Origin: Motiliproteus sp. MSK22-1
GTDB taxonomy: Bacteria; Pseudomonadota; Gammaproteobacteria; Pseudomonadales; Balneatricaceae
Assembly: GCF_001968815.1 (NCBI RefSeq)
Contig: NZ_MIEQ01000092.1
Coordinates: 32,227 to 96,226 of the forward strand
DNA length: 64,000 nucleotides
Reading direction: 5' to 3'
Part shown: positions 58,191 to 64,000 of the stretch, one piece after another
Numbering within the stretch: the stretch's first letter is position 1
Layout: the number at the start of each line of letters is the position of its first letter
Notes under the pieces: model-generated
What the model was told of the DNA's origin: nothing
The model's database searches: none
What the model saw: only the letters and a program-made list of their open reading frames with translations
Translations under genes and position numbers: made by a program

Positions 58191-58979
58191 TTAATATATA
58201 CCAGCCCTATTTAAAGATCTATTTATATAAGACCTTTCCCATTTGTAAATTTCTCTATTTATTGTGTGGGGTATTTTCATTGCTGCAGAGATTGCTTGAT
58301 TTAGGTTTATACCTGCACGCTCGTACATTGCTATAAGTTCTGCAGTTGCCCCCACCTTATCATCAATCTTATTCAGAATATAGCCAGTAAATAGGCCAAC
58401 AAATATTGCAGCGACTAGAGGAGCTGCGATAGCGCTAGCTACCCCTATTGCACCAGTTGCAGCTGAAGCGGCAACTGCACTAAGAATTGCAGATATGCCT
58501 ATTTTGACAATATCTGCACTCACTGTTCCTAGAAAATCATGGAGTGTTCTTTTATCGTTAAAGAAGTAATCGACAACCTCTATTCCAACGCTCAATACAA
58601 TGGTAATAACAAAACCCCCTTTTACGGACTTCATAATACCTTTGGGGCCAACAGACATTCGTACTACTTGTGGATTGGAAGCAAGGTATCTAGTGCCTTT
58701 GAATATTTCCCTGCTTCCTGGGTATCCTTTAAGGATTACATAGGTTTTTCCGCGGTAGTTCTTGATAACAGCTTTACCCTGATAACCGAACTCTTTAAGC
58801 AGTGTTTTAGTTAGCCAGATATCTTGAGCGGGAGCTATTAATCCAGATCCAAATTTTGCCCACGCCGAGTAATCAATCCCTTTTAATTCGAACTCTTCCA
58901 ATATTTGTTCTATAGAAATTATTTGTATAACATGTTCGTTTTTCTTAAGTTCTTCAACTAGTGCGTTTCTAACTAACAT
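58191..58979 (-). CDS. Unknown protein with hydrophobic central region
   Basis: The 262-residue product has a mixed N-terminal 120 residues, then long hydrophobic stretches at about 130-150 and 170-215 (Ala- and Gly-rich), and a helical C-terminus. ATG 58979 lies 26 bases after the Sel1 gene stop, which makes it a better choice than an earlier frame inside that gene. The hydrophobic centre resembles membrane-inserting toxins or carriers, but I see no firm motif. Confidence 0.5.
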   Translation of the reverse strand: MLVRNALVEELKKNEHVIQIISIEQILEEFELKGIDYSAWAKFGSGLIAPAQDIWLTKTLLKEFGYQGKAVIKNYRGKTYVILKGYPGSREIFKGTRYLASNPQVVRMSVGPKGIMKSVKGGFVITIVLSVGIEVVDYFFNDKRTLHDFLGTVSADIVKIGISAILSAVAASAATGAIGVASAIAAPLVAAIFVGLFTGYILNKIDDKVGATAELIAMYERAGINLNQAISAAMKIPHTINREIYKWERSYINRSLNRAGIY

Positions 58980-59004
58980 TTTTAAAATCCATTTATTTAA
59001 TAAA

Positions 59005-59721
59005 TTAACAAGTGGCTTTTGGTTCTGCTTTCCTAAACCAATAATTTGCAAAGTTTGAGTTTTTTTCTGCCCCATGACCGGTACAAAAAGCATAACCTAG
59101 ATATAAGGCTGCTGTACTATTTCCAGATTCAGCGGCCTGAATATACCAATTATGAGACTTATTATTGTTTATACTGGTTCCTATTCCATATTCATACCTC
59201 CGCGCTAGAAGGAACTGTGCGTTAACATCTCCTTTGTTTGCCTGCTCTATTTGAAGTTGCAGCATTTCTTTTTGAGTAACGGGTTTCATACCTTTTGGTG
59301 TGGATATGTGTTGGAAATCAAGGAGATTGGCCGAAGAGTATGTAAGCTTGTCTGCTTCTTTGGACCAAAATATTGCAGTGATGTATGAGGGATCGAGTAT
59401 TTTGTTATATGTAAAATACGTTTGAGCTAGTTCTCTGGCTGCTGAAGCGTAACCACGGTTGGCACTATCCTTGAGGTAAGCTATCGCTTTGTTAATATCA
59501 TAATCTTTATAATCAGGAGATAGGTAGATTAATCCTAAAAAATAGTCTGCTTCAGCTAATGTTGATTGATTTTGTATTGAACTTAATATCTGAATCGAAG
59601 TTGCATAATCTCGCTGATAGAATGCTTCTATTGCTTGATCTATGTTTTTATCACGTGCATGTGAAATAAGGGGATAAATTAGACTCGTACTTAATAAAAA
59701 ACCGATTATAAACCGTGCCAT
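59005..59721 (-). CDS. Sel1-repeat periplasmic protein
   Basis: The 238-residue product has a signal peptide (about residues 1-22) and several Sel1-like/TPR repeats: ADYFLGLIYLSP, AIAYLKDSANRGYASA, AQFLLARRYEYG and AALYLGYAFCTGHGAEKN. Sel1 proteins act as protein-binding scaffolds. It is first in a likely three-gene unit with the two unknown membrane proteins downstream. Confidence 0.75.
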   Translation of the reverse strand: MARFIIGFLLSTSLIYPLISHARDKNIDQAIEAFYQRDYATSIQILSSIQNQSTLAEADYFLGLIYLSPDYKDYDINKAIAYLKDSANRGYASAARELAQTYFTYNKILDPSYITAIFWSKEADKLTYSSANLLDFQHISTPKGMKPVTQKEMLQLQIEQANKGDVNAQFLLARRYEYGIGTSINNNKSHNWYIQAAESGNSTAALYLGYAFCTGHGAEKNSNFANYWFRKAEPKATC

Positions 59722-60738
59722 GCGCCGATACTCCTTTATCTATTGTTCGGTATGGGAACGCGGGCGATAATAGCCAGCCTAGAGCTTGGGGTCAATATAT
59801 TGAGTGATAGTAAAGGAGTCAACGGGGTTTGACTCTGTCCACGTGCGCTGATATCGGATTGTGAGATACTGGCTACATGGGGTGTAGAGAGTAATTATGG
59901 CGAATGATATTGGTACATTAGAAATAAGTGCTCTCTGGCCCCGCCTCCTTTTTACCGGAAAGTTAGATGCAATTCTGGATTAGCCAGTTCTGCTGATAGT
60001 TTTATTTCGCCCCGCCGGGCGAGTTACTTTGTAAAGCCCGACAAAGTGACCAAAACGTGCTTTCGTCGTAACTTGTTGCGAAACAGCTCCATGACTAACT
60101 GTGTTGTTCTATGCTTTTGCTAGAGGGGCTGTTCTCAAGCGAACGAGTTTTTATTGGTATTTTGGTGCTGCTCCAGATTTTTCGTTAAACATCGTTGCTG
60201 ATGACTAAACCGGCCCTCATCTATTGGGGTGTTGGGGAGTGTGGTTAGTTGGGCCGTTTTAGAACGATCGTGATTGTTCTGGTCGGTTCGTGTTGCTCCG
60301 TAGTGGATTAGAATAAATGTTGATCGAAAAATAATCCCTCCGTCCCGTTTTTTCCGTTTTTCCCTCAACAACGCCATGAACCAGCAACTGGCAGATTTAA
60401 AGCAATGCTATGATTTGGGCTGGTTTTTATCGGAAGAAGATCGGCGGTGAACGGGAAGGTTGACAGCCGTTGTTCAAGGGAAGCGTCCGTCTATCCACTG
60501 AGTTTCTGACTTGGTAAAAATAAAAACATATAAATAACAAGGGCATAAGATAGCTTACTCGGGCTGCTGCTACGAGATAGTTGGAAGGGACATAGACGGA
60601 CATTTCCGTGTTTCTTCTGTCCTAATAAATTAGGCTTTGCTAACGTATTGATTCTTTACTGATAATGGATGATTATGGAACGAAATGTGTTGGGATAAGT
60701 GGATGTGGGATAAATGGACGCGTCCAGTGAATAACGCT
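59722..60738. other. 1-kb interval without a supported gene, left of the cassette array
   Basis: No reading frame here has convincing protein character. It contains a hairpin repeat (60014-60050) and several short tandem-like runs. An integron integrase would be expected near the left side of the array but is not found. Confidence 0.55.
60014..60050. repeat. REP-like hairpin
   Basis: GTTACTTTGT at 60023-60032 pairs with ACAAAGTGAC at 60041-60050 (one GT pair), preceded by CCGCCGGGC. This form (GGGCGAGTTACTTTGT) looks like dispersed extragenic hairpins of gammaproteobacteria. Confidence 0.45.
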
Positions 60739-60739
60739 G

Positions 60740-61096
60740 TTAAGGGTCACAATGAGCAAATGTAGCAACTGCGATTTATGGCAAATTCCTAGAGGGTTCC
60801 AGCGGGCATCGGATTATGCTGCAACCTCTGTGAAGCTATTGGAGGCCATTAATCGGCAGGTACTCACCCTGGTTTCTGACGAAAACTTCGAGGGCGGTAA
60901 GGCTTCAAATCAAAACTGGCCAAAGCACTCAGTATCTGCAAGCTTTGAGTGCACTAAATGCGGCAAAGGTTTTGCCCTGGTTGTTGACGTTGATGCATGC
61001 AGAGGTGGGTTCCATACAAACCCTTAACAAGTCAATCAATGTCGCCCCTTCGGGGCTGGACCTCCGCACTGCGTGCTCCGGCCCATTATTGAGGCG
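60740..61096 (+). mobile_element. Integron gene cassette 1
   Basis: The cassette starts after the G of GTTAAGG at 60739 and ends inside attC1. Its 5' TTAAGG matches the R'' box CCTTAAC of its own attC. It carries the 91-residue gene at 60752. Confidence 0.8.
60752..61027 (+). CDS. Cassette gene: small protein with zinc-ribbon-like Cys pairs
   Basis: The 91-residue product has two Cys pairs, CSNC near residue 4 and CTKC near residue 70, which could bind one zinc. The rest is soluble. The stop lies inside the attC R'' box. Function is unknown. Confidence 0.6.
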   Translation: MSKCSNCDLWQIPRGFQRASDYAATSVKLLEAINRQVLTLVSDENFEGGKASNQNWPKHSVSASFECTKCGKGFALVVDVDACRGGFHTNP

Positions 61097-61102
61097 TTAA
61101 GT
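61022..61102 (+). repeat. attC1 recombination site
   Basis: R'' is CCTTAAC at 61022-61028 and R' is GTTAAGT at 61096-61102. Inner arms CAAT-C-AATG and CATT-ATTG pair with one extra-helical base, a hallmark of attC. The centre has GCCCC/GGGGC. Length is 81 bp. Confidence 0.88.
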
Positions 61103-61115
61103 TTCCAAGGAAGTC

Positions 61116-61466
61116 ATGAGTCAGAATATTGAAATCATAGATCTAGGTTTTTCGGTCGCAGACGCCGAAGATATTACTTTCAAATTTGACGGTGCTGACC
61201 TCGTATTGGAATTCAATGATTGGAAAGAAAAGCATGTCACTATTAGGTGTGAGAATACGCTAGGTTTCAAATTTCAAAATGCGGAATACGAGCTATCTGG
61301 ATCAGAGCGCTTTGATTCTTGTCACATCGTACATGACTCCGAGTGGCTAGAAGAGCACCTCAAGCAAGGCGAGGCCTGGGAAAGTGAAAAATGGCTTCAC
61401 TATAAGTTAAACTTTAATGCGGCTGGCGTGGTCGAGATTTTATGTTCCAAGCTAGCCAAAACTTAA
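61116..61466 (+). CDS. Cassette gene: unknown 116-residue protein
   Basis: The product is acidic, with beta-strand-like alternation (LVLEFNDWKEKHVTIRCE) and no known motif. It fills cassette 2 (61097-61527) and ends inside attC2. Function is unknown. Confidence 0.6.
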   Translation: MSQNIEIIDLGFSVADAEDITFKFDGADLVLEFNDWKEKHVTIRCENTLGFKFQNAEYELSGSERFDSCHIVHDSEWLEEHLKQGEAWESEKWLHYKLNFNAAGVVEILCSKLAKT

Positions 61467-61533
61467 CAAGCAAAGGCAGCATCGCCCTGCGGGCTGGACG
61501 CGCTAACGCGCGCCGCTGCTTTGGGCGTTAAGT
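61461..61533 (+). repeat. attC2 recombination site
   Basis: R'' is ACTTAAC at 61461-61467 and R' is GTTAAGT at 61527-61533. Arms CAAAGGCAGC and GCTGCTTTG pair with one extra-helical G. Length is 73 bp. Confidence 0.9.
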
Positions 61534-61597
61534 GCTACTCGCTGCCGTAGCATTTGAAACTTAAAATTTGGCAGCATGACAAAAGGAGAAAGGAACT

Positions 61598-61732
61598 ATG
61601 TCAACAACTGGAGAAAAGCCTGGGAAAGGCACCTATACATGTACAAACTGTGGAGAAACCGTCACCCTCGATGATCATGACGACACTCTTCCTCCATGCC
61701 CTCGGTGTCACAAAACAAACTATACTCCCTGA
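61598..61732 (+). CDS. Cassette gene: 44-residue zinc-ribbon protein
   Basis: The product has CTNC and CPRC separated by 16 residues, a rubredoxin/zinc-ribbon pattern, in GTYTCTNCGETVTL and PPCPRCHKTNY. AAAGGAGAAAGG lies upstream. It shares cassette 3 (61528-61972) with a second small gene. Confidence 0.7.
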   Translation: MSTTGEKPGKGTYTCTNCGETVTLDDHDDTLPPCPRCHKTNYTP

Positions 61733-61764
61733 TTAAAATGGTATAGCTAATAAAGGAGACAGCT

Positions 61765-61896
61765 ATGGGAATTAAACCTGGACCAAAAAGAATCGCCGAG
61801 TCTACTGGCAAGCCAGATAGGCGCCAACGAGATAACAAAAAGACTCCCGGCAATAAACCATCACTTAAGCCTCACAAGCACAAGAAAGGTGACTAA
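61765..61896 (+). CDS. Cassette gene: 43-residue basic protein
   Basis: The product is rich in Lys, Arg, Pro and Gly (GPKRIAES, KPDRRQRDNKK, KPHKHKKGD) and likely disordered. AAAGGAGAC precedes the ATG. It is the second gene of a two-gene cassette, which is less common than single-gene cassettes. Confidence 0.6.
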   Translation: MGIKPGPKRIAESTGKPDRRQRDNKKTPGNKPSLKPHKHKKGD

Positions 61897-61900
61897 AAGC

Positions 61901-61978
61901 ACTTAACAAAGCCAGCCAGAGGGAACAAAAAACCGCCGCTTCGCTCTGGTTTTTCGTCCCCTGCTGGCGGCGTTAGGC
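61901..61978 (+). repeat. attC3 recombination site
   Basis: R'' is ACTTAAC at 61901-61907 and R' is GTTAGGC at 61972-61978. Arms around GCCAGC...GCTGGC pair with an extra-helical base. Length is 78 bp. Confidence 0.88.
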
Positions 61979-61989
61979 AAAACCAGTTT

Positions 61990-62898
61990 ATGAAGAGACC
62001 TTCGCGAGATCCAGGAACAGCTATAAAGCTAAACCTCCGCCGAGAAGTTAACTTTGGCTGTCCAGTTAGGCATAAAGATGGTTCGGGCTGCGGATGCCCT
62101 ATACTTACATTTCATCATTTTGACCCTCCATGGGCCGGAAACTACCTTCACAACCCTGAAGGGATGATTGCTCTTTGTCCTCATCATCACAATCAGGCTG
62201 ATGGGGGGCTGTGGAGTAATGAGCAACTTAGAATAATGAAAAAATCTCCTTTTGTTGATGATGTACTCAGGGTCCAATGGCCATGGCAACCAGAATCACT
62301 TGTAATTAAAGTGGGAGCAAGTTTGGTTGTAGGAAGTGGCTCACCATTTCGCCTCGATGGATTACCTGTATTGCATTTTTATCCAGAAGAAATTGAAGAT
62401 CTAGGAATAAGCACCGTAACCTTTGACTCTGATATACGGGATGCAAATAGAAAGAGCTGGCTAAAAATAAAAGATAGCTATTTTGACTTACGGTTGAAAA
62501 ACACAACTAATGTCATATTTTCGGCTCAAACTAAAACGTTTTTGGCAAAACACAATGACAATACATATATTTCTCTGAGATTTAAGAAATATACATTTGG
62601 AGAATATAAGGCATGGTTAGAAAGCTTTATGCCTAATCCAGAAATTGCTGTTAGCGCATATAATTCCACGGAAAAAGTAGGGGCTGTTGATAGTGATGGA
62701 AATGTTTCGGTTATTCTATTTGAGGGTTGTTTTAAGACCCACAAAGTCGGCCTAAGTGTAAAGAAGGACAAAATACATTTTGAAAGTTATCTGCCAGGAA
62801 GGTTTGAATCATTCGAAATGGGAACAACAATAGTGAGTGCGGAGCATCGAGCAATAATGAGAATGCATAATGGTCCAGAATTCTTCTCACTCGGATAA
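61990..62898 (+). CDS. Cassette gene: HNH-nuclease-like protein
   Basis: The 302-residue product has an N-terminal HNH-type motif: CPV...CGCPILTFHHFDPPW and IALCPHHHNQADGG (about residues 24-75), with Cys pairs for zinc. The C-terminal 200 residues are beta-rich and without known motif. It fills cassette 4 (61973-62967). A nuclease with a separate sensing domain is a possible defence gene; this is inference. Confidence 0.7.
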   Translation: MKRPSRDPGTAIKLNLRREVNFGCPVRHKDGSGCGCPILTFHHFDPPWAGNYLHNPEGMIALCPHHHNQADGGLWSNEQLRIMKKSPFVDDVLRVQWPWQPESLVIKVGASLVVGSGSPFRLDGLPVLHFYPEEIEDLGISTVTFDSDIRDANRKSWLKIKDSYFDLRLKNTTNVIFSAQTKTFLAKHNDNTYISLRFKKYTFGEYKAWLESFMPNPEIAVSAYNSTEKVGAVDSDGNVSVILFEGCFKTHKVGLSVKKDKIHFESYLPGRFESFEMGTTIVSAEHRAIMRMHNGPEFFSLG

Positions 62899-62903
62899 TT
62901 CTT

Positions 62904-62973
62904 GCCTAACAAAAACAGGCAATCGACAAACCACTCGCAAGCTCGTGGTTTGCCATTGCTGTAAACGTTAGCT
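62904..62973 (+). repeat. attC4 recombination site
   Basis: R'' is GCCTAAC at 62904-62910 and R' is GTTAGCT at 62967-62973. Arms ACAGGCAAT and ATTGCTGT pair with one extra-helical G, and CAAACCAC pairs with GTGGTTTG. Length is 70 bp. Confidence 0.9.
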
Positions 62974-62995
62974 ATCAGAAGGAATCACCGTAGCA

Positions 62996-63793
62996 ATGAT
63001 AGGGAAGATATTAAACAAAATTTTTACTGATGTCTTATGGCCTAAATGGCTAGGATTTGTTTCAAAATCAGACAGCCCTAAAATATGGAAGCGTGTCTTT
63101 AAGAAATCTTCTGAAACTACAAATACTATCCCAGTTGACTTGGCTGTACAGCTCTCGTCGGCCCCGTCCGTAGTGCGCCTTATGTTAAGTACATTTAAAC
63201 CCGATCGGAATGTACCTACCGCTAAAGACTTCGCAATTAGTATTGCTTTTGAACTCGGTCAGCAAGATTATCATTTCAACACAGATCAAAAAGTTAGAGA
63301 TTGGCAAATTAGAAACTTTGCCTCCACGGTTCGTAGAGAGTGGTTATCTGTAATAAACGAAAGTCCAGTTCTTAAATCCAGATTTAAAGATGTAAGAGAT
63401 AAGCACCCTTCAGAGTTTTTATCTGAGTCCGCAGAATGTACGCCAGAGTTAAATTCAGTGCTTAATGATAAAACAGAGCTAAAGAAATATTTCTTCCAAT
63501 CCTACACTACACCAGACGCTACAGAAAAAGTAATAGTTTGGCTTCCTGGTGAGCACGGAGCGGTAAAGTGGAGTCCAGAGGAAAGAATAACCGTTGAAGT
63601 CGGTTTGAATGCAGCTTTAGGGGCTGATTTGGGCTTCTTTAGAATGGGTCACGATTATTCCTTGTACGATACTTCAGATAAGGTTGAGTGGCTGAGTGTG
63701 GCTTATCGCGATGACAAGCGAGCCCTTGAAACAATGGACTTTGGTTTCCGAAGCGTTGGAGTAAAAACTGAACATAGGTTATGGGTGAAATAG
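62996..63793 (+). CDS. Cassette gene: unknown 265-residue protein
   Basis: I do not recognise this family. The product is soluble, with helical residues about 45-150 and a more mixed C-terminal half. It fills cassette 5, whose attC is interrupted by an intron. Function is unknown. Confidence 0.55.
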   Translation: MIGKILNKIFTDVLWPKWLGFVSKSDSPKIWKRVFKKSSETTNTIPVDLAVQLSSAPSVVRLMLSTFKPDRNVPTAKDFAISIAFELGQQDYHFNTDQKVRDWQIRNFASTVRREWLSVINESPVLKSRFKDVRDKHPSEFLSESAECTPELNSVLNDKTELKKYFFQSYTTPDATEKVIVWLPGEHGAVKWSPEERITVEVGLNAALGADLGFFRMGHDYSLYDTSDKVEWLSVAYRDDKRALETMDFGFRSVGVKTEHRLWVK

Positions 63794-63796
63794 CTA

Positions 63797-64000
63797 ATCG
63801 GGTAGCCGGAGGTCTTTAACCTCCAGCCCCCACAACACCCTGCATGCGGGGCCGCACAGGGCGTTTCACTTAGGATAGTGAAGCTTGATCCAACCATCAC
63901 GTAGAGCATAGAGTCCTTGGGATTTCAGATAAGCATTAGATAATGCCTGCTGTATTCCTGGAGTTTTGGAGCTGCGCCATGGTCCTTTGCTGGTTAAACC
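63797..64000 (-). mobile_element. Group II intron (class C, attC-type), 3' part, cut by the window edge
   Basis: On the minus strand the sequence reads as intron 3' end. A domain V-like hairpin lies at 63832-63867 with a CGC triad at its base, typical of class C introns. A domain VI-like hairpin (GGAGGT/ACCTCC) lies at 63808-63824. The boundary falls in the expected attC5 R'' box: AGCTAAC is broken after AGCTA, giving TTGT/TAGCT on the minus strand. Class C introns of this group are known to insert in attC sites. Confidence 0.78.
63866..64000 (-). CDS. Group II intron reverse transcriptase/maturase, C-terminus (partial)
   Basis: A minus-strand frame enters from the right edge and stops at 63866-63868. 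The 44 residues contain ALSNAYLKSQGLYALRDGWI and end KLHYPK, the typical end of group II intron maturases. The stop lies at the edge of domain V. The polymerase domain lies outside the window. Confidence 0.85.
   Translation of the reverse strand, partial: GLTSKGPWRSSKTPGIQQALSNAYLKSQGLYALRDGWIKLHYPK

Noticed and set aside
60135..60377. 80-codon minus-strand frame in the gap before the cassette array
   Set aside because: Its composition is low-complexity and Gln/Asn/Arg-rich, with no domain or good start.

Overview
The window looks like a chromosomal segment of a marine gammaproteobacterium, most like the Oceanospirillales. Support comes from a NapFDABC periplasmic nitrate reductase set, a polyhydroxyalkanoate phasin, a pst phosphate importer, a flavinylated dimethylglycine-dehydrogenase-type enzyme, large secreted DUF4214 proteins, a Zur-type zinc regulon and a cassette array at the right end. 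No ribosomal RNA, phage or CRISPR is present. Species cannot be named from sequence reading alone.

Layout. 1-7.4 kb: the tail of a GGDEF protein, a MotA/MotB-like ion-channel pair, then napF-D-A-B-C plus a 45-residue membrane protein behind an FNR-like site. 7.8-10.8 kb: a rhomboid protease and a zinc-finger membrane protein. 10.8-16.8 kb: a six-gene operon with a FecBCD-type metal-chelate importer, a nicotianamine-synthase-like enzyme, an opine dehydrogenase and an EamA exporter, preceded by a near-perfect Zur box. 17-24 kb (minus strand): trhO, an orphan solute-binding protein, an S-adenosylhomocysteinase-like protein and pstSCAB. 24.4-32 kb: NDH-2, an AraC regulator, a two-subunit molybdenum hydroxylase with an XdhC-like maturation factor, and a sirtuin. 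32-43.8 kb: an accessory region with two unknown proteins, gene remnants, a FlgE-like/DUF4214 chimera, a hydrolase-OsmC fusion, DUF3830, a phasin, a lipoprotein, a pyruvyl transferase and a DUF4214-PPC protein. 43.9-47.7 kb (minus strand): a Zrg-type zinc-uptake operon behind a second Zur box with the same 15-bp core. 48 kb: tRNA-Ser and tRNA-Arg, then a third DUF4214 protein. 50-57 kb: catabolic genes (DMGDH-like, flavodoxin, DUF1989, globin, ATP-grasp). 57-60 kb: small AT-rich genes of unknown role. 60.7-64 kb: integron gene cassettes with four complete attC sites and no visible integrase, ending in a group II intron inserted in the fifth attC.

How the genes work together. The clearest system is zinc acquisition. 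Two operons 37 kb apart carry the same Zur operator core. One should make, export and re-import an opine metallophore. The other carries a His-rich periplasmic zinc binder (DUF2796) with a LolCDE-like ABC pair. The zincophore operon includes its own inner-membrane ABC importer but no TonB-dependent receptor, which is the reverse of the pseudopaline locus of Pseudomonas aeruginosa. Other notable items are an orphan hook-protein core lacking both polymerisation ends and fused to DUF4214, and a cassette array with an inserted group II intron.
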